From an uncultured Pirellula sp. (GTDB taxonomy: Bacteria > Planctomycetota > Planctomycetia > Pirellulales > Pirellulaceae), in assembly GCA_903892355.1 (NCBI GenBank), contig CAITIE010000150.1, forward strand, positions 98,874 through 162,873: a stretch of DNA of 64,000 nt, in the 5' to 3' direction. Made by a program: the position numbers and the translations under genes. Below, one piece after another: positions 9,296-18,842 of the stretch; the stretch's first letter is position 1, and each line of letters opens with the position of its first letter. A model generated the notes under the pieces. That model searched no databases and was not told the origin of the DNA. It saw only the letters and a list, made by a program, of their open reading frames with translations.

Positions 9296-10221
9296 TGACG
9301 ATGCCCACCCCAATACCTACCGACACTGTGACGGACGATGACGGTTGCCTTAAGATCGCTGGAAAAACCCTCGCCAGCCGAGTCATCGTCGGAACCGGCC
9401 GCTATGACACCCTGGAGCTGATGAGAGATTCGCTCGACGCGAGTGGATCGAGCTGCGTTACCGTTGCTGTACGTCGCGAGAAACTCTACGACCGAGACGG
9501 GAAGAATCTGCTCGACTTTATCGATCTGTCTCGATTCGTTCTTCTACCCAACACTGCAGGTTGCTACAACGCCATCGATGCCGTGCGGATCGCTCGTATG
9601 GGGCGAGAGATTCTTAGAGGTCTCGAGAATCCTGGCGCCGATTGGGTTAAACTCGAAGTCCTCGGTGATACTAAGACGCTGTTACCCGACCCTGTTGAAA
9701 CCCTGGAGGCATGCAAGCGCCTGGTCGACGATGGGTTTCACGTACTCTGTTACACCAGCGATTGTCCCATCACCGCGGTTCGCCTGAAGGATGCAGGCGC
9801 TGCGAGCGTGATGCCTGCCGGTTCCCCCATCGGTAGCGGCCAAGGGCTCCTCAATCCTAACAATCTGCGCATCATTCTCGAGTACTTGAAAGGGGATGAT
9901 CCGAACTATCCCGTCATCATCGACGCGGGTGTTGGAACCGCCAGCGATGTATCCCAAGTCTTCGAACTGGGCGCGGATGGTGTGCTGCTCAACACTGCCA
10001 TTGCCCACGCGAGAAACCCAGTCTTGATGGCCAGCGCGATCAAGCATGCTGCGGTCGCGGGGCGTCAAGCGTTTCACGCAGGAAGAATCCCCAAGCGGCT
10101 CTATGCAACCGCTAGTAGCCCCGAGGAAGGACTCATCACTTCGCGGCCTTGGAAAACCACTCCACACAAACAGTCCAATTCACCGTACCCTCTAGAGAAA
10201 CCGTACCCTCCAGAGAACTAG
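9295..10221 (+). CDS. thiG: Thiazole synthase ThiG
   Basis: A 308-residue TIM-barrel enzyme that condenses deoxyxylulose phosphate, dehydroglycine and ThiS-thiocarboxylate into the thiazole phosphate of thiamine. Family hallmarks are [12 protein letters not shown] near the start, the Schiff-base lysine in WVKLEVLGD (~119), [13 protein letters not shown] and the phosphate-binding [31 protein letters not shown]. The ATG at 9295 shares its A with the thiS stop; a GTG three bases earlier is an alternative. The enzyme core ends near residue 270. The remaining tail is low complexity and contains an 18-bp tandem duplication. Confidence 0.95.
   Translation: MTMPTPIPTDTVTDDDGCLKIAGKTLASRVIVGTGRYDTLELMRDSLDASGSSCVTVAVRREKLYDRDGKNLLDFIDLSRFVLLPNTAGCYNAIDAVRIARMGREILRGLENPGADWVKLEVLGDTKTLLPDPVETLEACKRLVDDGFHVLCYTSDCPITAVRLKDAGAASVMPAGSPIGSGQGLLNPNNLRIILEYLKGDDPNYPVIIDAGVGTASDVSQVFELGADGVLLNTAIAHARNPVLMASAIKHAAVAGRQAFHAGRIPKRLYATASSPEEGLITSRPWKTTPHKQSNSPYPLEKPYPPEN
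10183..10218. repeat. 18-bp tandem duplication at thiG 3' end
   Basis: Two near-identical 18-bp units (CCGTACCCTCTAGAGAAA and CCGTACCCTCCAGAGAAC) abut each other and are read in frame, giving [12 protein letters not shown] at the very end of ThiG. Confidence 0.85.
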
Positions 10222-10270
10222 AATCTCCGGAATGCTCGAACTCACAACCCCAGGAACCAGGGAGCCTACG

Positions 10271-11653
10271 ATGGCAGATCAGAAATTCGATATCGTTGTG
10301 ATCGGGACCGGACCCGGTGGAGAAGGGGCTGCCATGCAAGCGGCCAAGGGGGGGAAGCGGACCGCTGTCATCGAAGCGTACAAGCAGATCGGGGGTGGAT
10401 GCACCCACTGGGGGACGATCCCAAGCAAGGCCCTACGCTATTCGATCTATAGCGTCATGGAAGCGATGAATAACCCGATCGTTCGAGAGATGGGAATTCA
10501 TGCGAATCCCTCGATTGCCCAACTGCGAGCCAGCAGCAGATCGATCATCGCCAAACAAGTCACCATGCGGCAGACGTTCTACGAGCGAAACAACGTGCCG
10601 GTCTTTTCCGGCCAAGCTCGTTTTATCGATGCAAACACCATCGAGATCGACAGTGAAACCAGAATCCGTGGGGATCATATCATCATCGCTACCGGCTCGC
10701 GCCCCTTTCGCCCGGAAGGTGTCGATTTCGCGCATCCGAGAATCTTCGACAGCGACACGATCCTCGACCTTTCCTTCAAGCCGCAGTCGATTACGATCTA
10801 CGGCGCGGGGGTTATCGGATGCGAGTATGCGTCGATGTTCCGGAATCTCTCGATCAAGGTAAATCTGGTCAACACGCGTTCGAAACTCCTCGAGTTTCTC
10901 GATGACGAGATCATCGACGCGCTTAGCTACCAGATGCGTGAGTCAGGAGTCATCTTGCGCCATAACGAATCATTCTCTCGCATCGAACCACACGACGATG
11001 GCGTCGTCCTGTATCTCGAAAGTGGAAAACAGGTGAAAACCGATATCCTCCTCTGGGCAAACGGTCGAACTGGAAACACCGAATCTTTGGATCTCGGAAA
11101 CATTGGTATCACGCCGAACACCCGAGGCTTCATCGAGGTCAATCAATGCTTCCAGACAATCGTTCCCAACGTCTACGCAGTCGGCGATGTGATCGGGTTT
11201 CCATCCCTCGCTAGCGCGGCATACATGCAAGGTCGATCGGCGACCCGACACATTTTAGGAGCACCCGACGATCTGCAATTGACCGATATCCCAACAGGTA
11301 TCTACACCAGCCCCGAGATCAGCTCGATTGGAAAAACCGAGCGGGAATTGACTGCGGCAAAAATCCCTTACGAAGTGGGCCACTCCCAATTCAAGAGCTT
11401 GGCCCGCGCACAAATCACAGGTCGCGCGGTTGGAATGCTCAAGATTCTATTCCACCGCGAAACGCTCGAGATTCTGGGCGTTCACTGCTTTGGCCCGAAT
11501 GCCGCTGAAATCATTCACATCGGTCAAGCGATCATGAAGCAGCCTGCACCGAACAACACACTCGAGTATTTCGTTAACACTACCTTCAATTATCCAACCA
11601 TGGCCGAAGCGTACCGCGTCGCGGCTCTCAATGGTTACAACCGATTGTTCTAA
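10271..11653 (+). CDS. sthA: Soluble pyridine nucleotide transhydrogenase
   Basis: A 460-residue FAD flavoprotein that moves hydride between NADPH and NAD+. It has the FAD-binding [14 protein letters not shown] at the N-terminus, and [16 protein letters not shown], in which the usual disulfide pair of the lipoamide dehydrogenase family is lost, as in E. coli SthA. It also has the NAD(P)-binding [14 protein letters not shown] and the second FAD motif [17 protein letters not shown]. The start at 10271 is supported by GGAG six bases upstream, better than an ATG at 10232. It lies 49 bp after thiG and 7 bp before hemQ. It is probably a redox-balancing enzyme carried in this run of biosynthetic genes. 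Confidence 0.92.
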   Translation: MADQKFDIVVIGTGPGGEGAAMQAAKGGKRTAVIEAYKQIGGGCTHWGTIPSKALRYSIYSVMEAMNNPIVREMGIHANPSIAQLRASSRSIIAKQVTMRQTFYERNNVPVFSGQARFIDANTIEIDSETRIRGDHIIIATGSRPFRPEGVDFAHPRIFDSDTILDLSFKPQSITIYGAGVIGCEYASMFRNLSIKVNLVNTRSKLLEFLDDEIIDALSYQMRESGVILRHNESFSRIEPHDDGVVLYLESGKQVKTDILLWANGRTGNTESLDLGNIGITPNTRGFIEVNQCFQTIVPNVYAVGDVIGFPSLASAAYMQGRSATRHILGAPDDLQLTDIPTGIYTSPEISSIGKTERELTAAKIPYEVGHSQFKSLARAQITGRAVGMLKILFHRETLEILGVHCFGPNAAEIIHIGQAIMKQPAPNNTLEYFVNTTFNYPTMAEAYRVAALNGYNRLF

Positions 11654-11660
11654 TTCACCC

Positions 11661-12503
11661 ATGAGCCATCCTCACGCAAGCCCCGCACAACTTCCTGAAC
11701 CATCCATGATTCCCGTCCAGGGCTGGCACTGCGGGCATTACTTTTATCGCTGGGACCGTCAAGCGATCGCCCAAATCGATCCCCTAAAAATGCATCGTGT
11801 CAGACAACAGTTTTGCGATGTATTAAACAATCTCGTCGACCGTCCTCAAAGGTTGCAGTCCTTCATCATCAGCGGTCACAAAGCCGATCTAGGCTTGATC
11901 ATGATGGACCCCAATCCGCTGCGCATCGATCGCATCCATCAGGAGTTGATGGCTACCGAACTGGGACACGCCCTCGTGCCGACCTACTCGTTCGTATCGA
12001 TGTCGGAGGTGAGCGAATACCTTCCCGACAAGCAGCAGTACGCCGATAAACTGCAACGAAGCGGTGAGGATCCAAGCTCTCCTACGTTCCAAGCCAAAGT
12101 TGCATCCTATGAAAAGCGGCTTCCAATCATGCTCGCCCAGCGGCTCGCACCCGAGTTTCCCACATGGCCGGCTATGTGCTTTTATCCGATGAATAAGTCG
12201 CGAAACGTCGGAGCTAACTGGTTCCGGGAACCTTTTTCTTCGCGGACTGAAATGATGGCGGAACATGCCCAAAGCGGGATGGCTTTCGCCGGACGCGTCA
12301 GCCAGTTGGTGACCGCCTCCGTCGGACTCGACGACTGGGAGTGGGGGGTTACCCTGTGGGCTCGCAATCCACAATTCCTCAAAGAAATTGTTTATACGAT
12401 GCGTTATGATACCGCTAGCGCACGGTTTGGTCAGTTCGGCGAGTTTTACGTCGGCTACTTAGCAACCCCCGAAACTATCTTGGAGCATTGCTGCATCCGA
12501 TGA
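11661..12503 (+). CDS. hemQ: Coproheme decarboxylase (HemQ, chlorite dismutase family)
   Basis: A 280-residue protein of the chlorite dismutase superfamily. It carries the HemQ-type motif CFYPMNKSR, whose Tyr (~175) and Lys (~179) match the substrate-oxidised tyrosine and nearby lysine of coproheme decarboxylases. MMAEHAQSG supplies the likely proximal histidine. The chlorite dismutase distal arginine context is not evident, so the haem-synthesis role is favoured over chlorite detoxification. HemQ performs the last step of the coproporphyrin-dependent haem route. The start at 11661 lies 7 bp after sthA, and the stop overlaps the next gene (ATGA). Confidence 0.88.
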   Translation: MSHPHASPAQLPEPSMIPVQGWHCGHYFYRWDRQAIAQIDPLKMHRVRQQFCDVLNNLVDRPQRLQSFIISGHKADLGLIMMDPNPLRIDRIHQELMATELGHALVPTYSFVSMSEVSEYLPDKQQYADKLQRSGEDPSSPTFQAKVASYEKRLPIMLAQRLAPEFPTWPAMCFYPMNKSRNVGANWFREPFSSRTEMMAEHAQSGMAFAGRVSQLVTASVGLDDWEWGVTLWARNPQFLKEIVYTMRYDTASARFGQFGEFYVGYLATPETILEHCCIR

Positions 12504-13180
12504 GCGATCTGATTGTTCGAGACGTTTGCAAGATCTATCCGAATCCATCGCAAGATGTCGTCGTGCTCGACCACTTGAATCTCGAACTCAATCGCGGTGA
12601 GAACCTCGCCATCATGGGACCCAGTGGAGCAGGAAAATCCACCTTGCTCCAAATCCTAGGCGCACTCGACTCACCTACATCGGGCTCGATTGAACTGGCT
12701 GGCAAGAACCCATTTGCTTTGAATGAAAAGGAACAAGCTCGGTTTCGGAACGAGCAAATCGGATTTGTGTTCCAAGACCATCACTTGCTACCCCAATGGA
12801 ACGTGCTTGAAAATACGCTCTTACCTGCACTAGCGTTCGGCCAGCCGACTACGGCGCATCACGAACGTGCGGCGGAATTGCTCGATCGCGTGGGCCTGAA
12901 GCATCGCATGAATCACCTCCCCAGCCAACTCTCCGGTGGTGAGAGAGAACGGGTCGCCGTTGCCCGAGCGCTACTGCTCAAACCGACGCTGGTGCTGGCT
13001 GATGAACCGACGGGCAACCTGGACAGCGACAACGCCAGGATCGTTGGGGAGCTTCTTCTCGAGGTTCCCAAAGAGCAAGACGCGATCCTCATCGTGGTCA
13101 CCCACTCTCGAGAATTGGCACAACGCATGAGCAGATGCCTCGAACTGCGCCGGGGAAAATTGCACCCGTTTACAGCCTAG
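12500..13180 (+). CDS. ABC transporter ATP-binding protein, LolD/MacB-like
   Basis: A 226-residue ATPase with all motifs: Walker A GPSGAGKST, Q-loop FVFQDHHLLPQWNVLEN, signature LSGGERERVAVARAL, Walker B LVLADEPTGNLD and H-loop VVTHS. The sequence style is that of the LolD/MacB/FtsE group, which pairs with a separate MacB-like permease. No permease is encoded within several kilobases, so the partner is elsewhere or the gene is a stray. The ATG overlaps the hemQ stop by four bases, which implies translational coupling to haem synthesis. Confidence 0.88.
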   Translation: MSDLIVRDVCKIYPNPSQDVVVLDHLNLELNRGENLAIMGPSGAGKSTLLQILGALDSPTSGSIELAGKNPFALNEKEQARFRNEQIGFVFQDHHLLPQWNVLENTLLPALAFGQPTTAHHERAAELLDRVGLKHRMNHLPSQLSGGERERVAVARALLLKPTLVLADEPTGNLDSDNARIVGELLLEVPKEQDAILIVVTHSRELAQRMSRCLELRRGKLHPFTA

Positions 13181-13320
13181 CGTACGGAGATCGAGCCAAG
13201 CAGCGTGATGATCGGGAATTGCAGACTTACGTGCCGTATCCACACTCGAGCTGTTAAGCCCGGGGAGGGTGAGCCGGATCGATTTCCGACCCCCCATCAG
13301 CCCAACTGAAAACTCACAGC

Positions 13321-14361
13321 TTAACGTACGACCTTTGCCGCTTCGACGACCGCCTTGGTCTTCTTCAACCCGATGGTCGCATTCTCCAATGGATCCATCT
13401 TCCAATACTCGCGGTTGAAAAGTTCCAAGCTCAATACACCATTGAACCCGCTCGCGAAGACGGTTTGCAGGACCTTGCTGATCGGCGCGATCCCATCGCC
13501 CGGATACACCCGATCGGAATCGTTGATTTTGTCTCGCGGCATGTCTGGGTAATCGTTCATGTGGAACACGTGAATCTTGTTTCCGGCGAGAAGTCCTAGA
13601 TCATGGAACTCAGAACCTCCTTTGTAGAGGTGGTACACGTCTGGCAAGACACACGCATCCGGATGCTGTGCCGCGGCTGCAACATGAAGGACCTCCGAGA
13701 GCTTCGATAGGTTTTTGGAAAACCCCCAGACTTCCAGCTGTGGAATGCACCCAGATTGGCGTCCAACCTCCAGCAAGGCTCGATACCGATCACCGGCAAC
13801 ATTCAGATCCAGACGATCACCATCGGTCGCTCCCGCCGGCGGCGCTGCAATGCGTTTACCGCCGATGGCAACGATCATGTCCATCTCTTTTTTCGCTTGC
13901 TCCAATGCCGCTTTGTGCTTGGCTTCATCCATCAAAATCCAAGGTGCAAAAGCAATCGAACTTTCGATCGTCAAACCAGCGTCCGCAATCCGCTTTCGCA
14001 AATCACCGAGCGTCCCACCGGCAGCGAGATACTTATCGATATCGCGAAGCCAAAGCTCCATCGAGTCGTATCCCGCCTTTTGAGCTACCGTGATCTGATC
14101 GACCAAAGGCACTACTTCGCCGTGAATGGTGCTGGTGTTGAGACAGTATTTCAAGGAATTACCTCCTAAGGCAGGTTGGGTTGCTGGGATTGGCAGGGTG
14201 GTGGCACACGCCGCTGCGGCGTATGCCGATGGTGTGGACGCCATCGCATACTCAAACATTGCAACCGCCGTTACCGCCCCGGCTCCTTGGGCCAAGAAAC
14301 CACGGCGATCCAGCGGATGCTCCGAAGAAGAATTGAACGAATGGTCGCGTTGTTGTTTCAT
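13321..14361 (-). CDS. TAT-exported sugar phosphate isomerase/epimerase-like TIM-barrel protein
   Basis: A 346-residue protein. The N-terminus has a twin-arginine signal (DRRGFLAQGAGAVTAVAMF), predicting export in folded form. The rest fits the xylose isomerase-like TIM barrel (AP endonuclease 2 family): LKYCLNTSTI, GYDSMELWLRD, an acidic LEVWGF strand, LPDVYHLYKGG, HVFHMNDYPD and LSLELFNREYW. Glu, Asp and His residues at strand ends are the usual metal ligands. Such exported proteins are common in planctomycetes and are annotated as sugar isomerases, but substrates are rarely known. The ATG at 14361 is chosen because the twin-arginine region follows closely. Confidence 0.82.
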   Translation of the reverse strand: MKQQRDHSFNSSSEHPLDRRGFLAQGAGAVTAVAMFEYAMASTPSAYAAAACATTLPIPATQPALGGNSLKYCLNTSTIHGEVVPLVDQITVAQKAGYDSMELWLRDIDKYLAAGGTLGDLRKRIADAGLTIESSIAFAPWILMDEAKHKAALEQAKKEMDMIVAIGGKRIAAPPAGATDGDRLDLNVAGDRYRALLEVGRQSGCIPQLEVWGFSKNLSKLSEVLHVAAAAQHPDACVLPDVYHLYKGGSEFHDLGLLAGNKIHVFHMNDYPDMPRDKINDSDRVYPGDGIAPISKVLQTVFASGFNGVLSLELFNREYWKMDPLENATIGLKKTKAVVEAAKVVR

Positions 14362-14487
14362 GAGTCGTTGTCGTACTTCGAGATGGTAACGGAACACATA
14401 GCCGATGTACATGAAACCATGTACTTTGAGGCGCTGGGATCGTGCGATAACGAGGTGGCCCTCAGAGCCACAAGGCTTTGGAAAGGA

Positions 14488-15459
14488 CTACTGCTGGTTT
14501 CCCAGTGCGTCAGCCTTGCCAGCCAGTGCGTCAGCCTTGCCAGCCAGTGGCAGCCAAGCGCTGGTCATCGCCAAGATTGCTAGAGCATACATCCAATCGC
14601 CATCGAAAACCACAAGGAGTCCCGACAAGATCACCATCGCCAAGTACCCGAGGGCCGCGGTGGAGGCTCTGGGCAACATGAGCAACCCAACGAACTGCAA
14701 GGCAAGGATCGCAACCGTGGCTCCTTGGCCAAACCAACTGGTCCCTTCAATAACGCCCCAATAGCCACCTCCCCAGAAGCCATCTCGCTGACGGCTCATC
14801 ATGGCAACCGCACTGCCATTCCACCAGACTTGCTGCTGCAACATGCTTGCGATGCTAAAGCACAACCACATTAAGCTATGGACTTGGAAACATCGAACGG
14901 CCAGGTTTGCCAATACGCGCTCTTGGCCATCATGGCGTTTCGGTCGCCAGTCCCATGCCAGCCTACCTGGATCGATGACCAAATAAATTAAACCAGCTGC
15001 AAGGAGCATTTCGGCAGGGGTCGTGAGCCACGGCGCACGATGGTGGATAGTAATCAGGCATGCCCATGCGAGGAGAGGGGATATCCTCGAACCGATCCCC
15101 AACATGGTCGCAATACTGGCGATCCCTCCAAGAACAACCACCATGAGTGCAAACCACGGGGAAGGAAAGGGGAACAGCAACGACCAACGGTAGGCGCTTC
15201 CTGTCTCAGAGATACCATCACCGATGAAGTAGCGACCCGTTTCCAGATCGAACCAGCCGTCCCCAGCGAGCCAACTCGGCACCCAAAAACCATCGACCCA
15301 AAACTGGATTGCCGCCACGAGCGCCACGGCAACCCGCACCCTGGCTATCCAAGCGGTCGATGCAGGTGCAAACCAAAACCGATCCCAATGCGCAGGAACA
15401 CTCTTTGCGCTCGCAAACCAATCGCTCAGTAACTCGACTCGCATCTTTTCCATCGACAT
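14488..15459 (-). CDS. HTTM-domain membrane protein
   Basis: A 323-residue polytopic protein. It has about seven hydrophobic helices and the HTTM signature style, with an early ARVRVAVALVAAIQFW helix and paired His in TIHHRAPWL. HTTM proteins are distant relatives of vitamin K-dependent gamma-carboxylase; most bacterial members have no proven activity. The start has a strong ribosome-binding site (GGAGGGGA). The upstream gene's stop overlaps the ATG by one base (TAATG), so the two are coupled. The C-terminus carries a duplicated AGKADAL from a 21-bp tandem repeat. Confidence 0.78.
   Translation of the reverse strand: MSMEKMRVELLSDWFASAKSVPAHWDRFWFAPASTAWIARVRVAVALVAAIQFWVDGFWVPSWLAGDGWFDLETGRYFIGDGISETGSAYRWSLLFPFPSPWFALMVVVLGGIASIATMLGIGSRISPLLAWACLITIHHRAPWLTTPAEMLLAAGLIYLVIDPGRLAWDWRPKRHDGQERVLANLAVRCFQVHSLMWLCFSIASMLQQQVWWNGSAVAMMSRQRDGFWGGGYWGVIEGTSWFGQGATVAILALQFVGLLMLPRASTAALGYLAMVILSGLLVVFDGDWMYALAILAMTSAWLPLAGKADALAGKADALGNQQ
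14503..14544. repeat. 21-bp tandem duplication in HTTM gene tail
   Basis: Two perfect copies of a 21-bp unit beginning CAGTGCGTCAGCC lie adjacent and in frame, doubling the AGKADAL heptapeptide at the C-terminus of the HTTM protein. Confidence 0.9.
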
Positions 15460-16079
15460 TACTCCCCTCCGACCGAGGGAGACGCGGCAGACACGACCGG
15501 AACCGTACGGGTCGGCTCAATGCTTGGGACTAAGGTGACTTCTCGTCCGTCCAAGCGGATAATTTTGGCCTCGTAAACCGATTGCTCCACTCCGGAGTCA
15601 TCGGTAGACGCAAAACGAATTCGATCCATGGCGATACCATCCTTTGCAGCGCGAGCCACAATCGCATGGGCTAATAACCCCATTCCGTCCGTATCCTCGT
15701 TGGCCACGAGTGCTCCGGCCAGGACTACCATTCGTCTCCATCGGGCATCGGCCCGCGCCGAATCCAACCACTCCGTCCATTGGGAATCAGCCGGCGCCGA
15801 TTTGTATTCGATCTTCATCGACCGATCGTAGGGATCGTCTGTCACCAAGGCCACCGGGGCCAGCTCGGAATACCAACCAAACGTGATTAAGTAAGGTTGC
15901 AGTTGGATCAAAACCCGGTCTGCAAAAACAGGACGACGAAGGCTGTTATTGGAAAAATAGGTAAGTGATAACGCCCCAAAGTGAAAAAGAACTGCGATAG
16001 ATACGATCAGACGCATTGGGAGCGACCAGCGACCCGTCCCCGGACCTGCGTTTCGAAGGTCGCTATTTTGACGATTCAT
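15459..16079 (-). CDS. Single-pass membrane protein, partner of HTTM protein
   Basis: A 206-residue protein with one clear transmembrane helix (~20-45, MRLIVSIAVLFHFGALSLTYF) and a soluble domain of no recognised family. One-base overlap with the HTTM gene shows tight coupling, and small membrane partners of this type often sit beside HTTM genes. The soluble part contains PYLITFGWYSELAPVALV and a basic-acidic segment likely to be extracytoplasmic. The start is uncertain: ATGs at 16103 and 16136 are also in frame, and no strong ribosome-binding site decides it. Confidence 0.65.
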   Translation of the reverse strand: MNRQNSDLRNAGPGTGRWSLPMRLIVSIAVLFHFGALSLTYFSNNSLRRPVFADRVLIQLQPYLITFGWYSELAPVALVTDDPYDRSMKIEYKSAPADSQWTEWLDSARADARWRRMVVLAGALVANEDTDGMGLLAHAIVARAAKDGIAMDRIRFASTDDSGVEQSVYEAKIIRLDGREVTLVPSIEPTRTVPVVSAASPSVGGE

Positions 16080-16415
16080 GGAGAGGCCGTTTCCGGAATA
16101 CATTGGTTGGAGCTTGGATGTGGAACGTTCCCCCATTGCGATGTTTTCGTTGGGTTAACGGCTTTCACGGGGCAGTTTACTGGGCGGATTACTGGGCGGA
16201 TTACTGGACAGTTTGCGGGGCTAACCGCGATTGCGAGCTTACGGTTCGCGATCGGCATAGCGGTTGCTTGGCAAGCCGAATTGGGGTGCCCGCGAGCGGG
16301 CTGGAGTGTCGACCGTCATTGGCTCATCGGATATGGTAATCCGATTGTTAAGTTTCAAAAGCGGTAACTCGGTTTTACCCGTTTCGTTTACTTGTTTCGC
16401 GAAGGAGCCAACGGC
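16080..16415. other. Divergent intergenic region with 12-bp tandem repeat
   Basis: No supported gene. It separates the minus-strand HTTM pair from the plus-strand zinc-ribbon gene and should hold both promoters. A 12-bp unit TTACTGGGCGGA is repeated at 16177-16188 and 16189-16200, with a partial third copy to 16207. Confidence 0.5.
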
Positions 16416-16628
16416 ATGCAGCCCGAACCCAAGGAACCCAACTGCAGCCTTCGCCCCCAGCAATCCTCGACTTTGATCGATCGCCAGGATGACGCGGGTA
16501 CAGGTGGCGACACGGGAGTTGCAGGTTGCCCTGTTTGCGGAGGAAAACTGATCGAAATACGTGCGAAATTCCACTGTTCTCGCTGCCACAGGATTTGCGA
16601 GACCTGCTGCGAAGGTGGCCGCGGTTAA
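16416..16628 (+). CDS. Small zinc-ribbon protein
   Basis: A 70-residue protein. The first 35 residues are polar and probably disordered. The rest is a cysteine-rich zinc-ribbon: GCPVCGGKLIEI, FHCSRCHRIC and ETCCEGG supply two or more CxxC pairs, enough for one zinc site with extra cysteines. The start at 16416 is supported by AAGGAG at 16402-16407 with 8-nt spacing. It lies 101 bp upstream of purA on the same strand. The function is unknown; nucleic acid binding or protein-protein contact is possible. Confidence 0.72.
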   Translation: MQPEPKEPNCSLRPQQSSTLIDRQDDAGTGGDTGVAGCPVCGGKLIEIRAKFHCSRCHRICETCCEGGRG

Positions 16629-16729
16629 GCCTTGACGGTTTCAGCACTTGGGGCCTAGACTCTAGCTTTTAGTTCGCCGGGATTTCCGCCCTCGCGTATG
16701 GGGCAAAGTCGGGTGACTCTTTTTCGCGG

Positions 16730-18031
16730 GTGAGATATCCAGTGGCAGCGACGTGCGTAATCGGTTTGCAATGGGGGGATGAAGCCAAAGGAAAGCTGGT
16801 CGATCTTCTCGCCCCCCGACATGACGTAGTGGTGCGTTACCAAGGCGGCGCCAACGCGGGCCACACCGTGGTCAGTGGCAAGGAAGTGTACAAACTGCAC
16901 CACGTGCCATCCGGTATTTTGTCATCCAACATTACGAACGTTATCGCTCCCGGGGTTGTGATCGAGCCGAACATGCTGATCAAAGAACTCGAGGGTCTCG
17001 AAGGCCGCGGCATCAATCCTCGCCGCAATTTGATGATCAGCGATCGCGCCCACGTCGTGATGCCTTGGCACATGCTCGAAGACCGAGCCATCAACAAGAC
17101 CGTCGTCAGCGGTGAAAGTATCGGTACCACCAACCGCGGCATCGGTCCGTGTTACCGAGACAAGGTCGGCCGAACACACGCCATGCGCATGGCCGATTTA
17201 ATCAGCCCAAATTTGCCCGATCGGATCCGTGAAATCGTCGACTCCAAACGCGTTCTTCTTTCCTCCATTGCATCCCCCGAGGACATGGCTGAACTCGATG
17301 CGGGACGCATCACGGAGTTGTGCCAGCGTTGGGCGACGTCGCTCGGGCCTATGATCAAGGACACGACGTACTTTCTGCATGACCAACTCGATGCAGGGAA
17401 GAAACTCCTCATGGAGGGCGCCCAAGGCTCCTTGCTCGACATCGATCACGGAACCTACCCGTTTGTTACCAGCAGCAATGCATCAGGCGTTGGTGTGTGC
17501 AGCGGATCGGGAGTTCCTCCGCGATGGATCGATCGGATGATTGGAGTCGCAAAGGCCTACTCGACGCGGGTTGGGGGAGGTCCTTTCCCAACAGAACTTC
17601 TCGATGAGACGGGGCAAAAGATTCGCGAGATCGGACGCGAATACGGCACGACCACGGGGCGGCCTCGCCGCTGCGGATGGTTCGATGCCGTTGCCGTCCG
17701 TTACACCGCTCGGCTCAGCGGTGCGAACTACCTGTCCCTGATGATGCTCGATGTCCTCAGCTACTTTGACGAGCTCAAGGTCTGCGTCGCGTACGAGCTC
17801 GATGGCGAACGAACCGATCGACTTCCGAGTCAAGCCGACGCGTTGCGCCGCTGCAAACCCATCTACGAAACCTTGCCTGGCTGGTCCAAAGATGTTTCTT
17901 ATGTCCGAAGCCTCGACCAGTTTCCTGCCAACGCTCGCCGCTACATCGATCGGATCTCGGAACTGATCTCTGTTCCCGTCGGGGTTCTCTCCGTAGGTCC
18001 AGACCGAGAGCAAACTATCTTCTTGATCTAG
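16730..18031 (+). CDS. purA: Adenylosuccinate synthetase
   Basis: A 433-residue enzyme that joins IMP and aspartate with GTP in AMP synthesis. Diagnostic segments are [74 protein letters not shown] and [12 protein letters not shown]. The usual loop is GDEGKGK; here the middle Gly is Ala (GDEAKGK). The start is taken as the GTG at 16730 because family homology begins within a few residues; a GTG at 16742 is an alternative. The length is standard. uppS follows after 6 bp. Confidence 0.95.
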   Translation: MRYPVAATCVIGLQWGDEAKGKLVDLLAPRHDVVVRYQGGANAGHTVVSGKEVYKLHHVPSGILSSNITNVIAPGVVIEPNMLIKELEGLEGRGINPRRNLMISDRAHVVMPWHMLEDRAINKTVVSGESIGTTNRGIGPCYRDKVGRTHAMRMADLISPNLPDRIREIVDSKRVLLSSIASPEDMAELDAGRITELCQRWATSLGPMIKDTTYFLHDQLDAGKKLLMEGAQGSLLDIDHGTYPFVTSSNASGVGVCSGSGVPPRWIDRMIGVAKAYSTRVGGGPFPTELLDETGQKIREIGREYGTTTGRPRRCGWFDAVAVRYTARLSGANYLSLMMLDVLSYFDELKVCVAYELDGERTDRLPSQADALRRCKPIYETLPGWSKDVSYVRSLDQFPANARRYIDRISELISVPVGVLSVGPDREQTIFLI

Positions 18032-18037
18032 TGCGAC

Positions 18038-18826
18038 ATGGCCTTCTTCGGCAAGAAAAAAACGGCTGGTACCACAAGCTCCGCGTCCAAACAAGACTCG
18101 GCGCGGGTTCCACAGCACATCGCCATTATCATGGATGGAAACGGCCGATGGGCGCAGTCACGAGGCTTGCCACGGATCGAAGGCCATCGCCAAGGAGCTA
18201 AATCGGTCCAAACGGCTATCGAGTTTTGCACCGAATATCGCATCCCGTACCTTACCCTCTATTGCTTTTCCAACGAAAATTGGAAACGGCCGAAAGAGGA
18301 ACTCGATTTCCTAATGGGATTGCTGAAGTCCTATTTGACGCAGCAGTCGGAAAGCCTGGTGAAGAACTCAATCCGTTTGCTGGTGATCGGTCGCCGCACC
18401 GGACTTCCCACCGACGTTCTGCAAGTCATGGATCAAGCCATCGAGATTTCGAAGAACGGTACCAAGCAAACGCTTTGCCTAGCCATCAATTACGGATCCC
18501 GACAGGAGATCGTCGACGCAGTCCGAACGCTCGCGTCGGAAGTTGCCGCAGGGCGATTGCGTCCTGACGAAATTGACGAAGTTTCCATTGAGCGATCGCT
18601 ATCCACCGCCGGAATCCCAGATCCAGACCTTGTCATTCGCACCAGCGGTGAAATGCGACTGAGCAATTTTCTGCTTTGGCAGATCAGCTACAGCGAACTC
18701 TGGGTCACCCAAAAAGCGTGGCCTGAGTTTGGAAAACCGGATTTGAAAGAGGCCGTCGAAGAGTTCGGGCGCAGACAGCGCCGATTCGGCGGCATCGAGC
18801 CCAACCCATCGAAACCCGCAAGTTAA
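18038..18826 (+). CDS. uppS: Isoprenyl diphosphate synthase (undecaprenyl type)
   Basis: A 262-residue cis-prenyltransferase that makes the C55 lipid carrier for envelope polymers. Family motifs in order are HIAIIMDGNGRWA with the catalytic Asp, GHRQGAKSV, YCFSNENWKRP, LAINYGSRQEI, and IRTSGEMRLSNFLLWQISYSELW near the end. The product chain length cannot be read from the sequence, but undecaprenyl is the default for a single bacterial copy. It starts 6 bp after purA and is followed after 16 bp by an EEP-family gene, so the three may form one transcript. Confidence 0.93.
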   Translation: MAFFGKKKTAGTTSSASKQDSARVPQHIAIIMDGNGRWAQSRGLPRIEGHRQGAKSVQTAIEFCTEYRIPYLTLYCFSNENWKRPKEELDFLMGLLKSYLTQQSESLVKNSIRLLVIGRRTGLPTDVLQVMDQAIEISKNGTKQTLCLAINYGSRQEIVDAVRTLASEVAAGRLRPDEIDEVSIERSLSTAGIPDPDLVIRTSGEMRLSNFLLWQISYSELWVTQKAWPEFGKPDLKEAVEEFGRRQRRFGGIEPNPSKPAS

Positions 18827-18842
18827 CAATAGCACTATCTCT

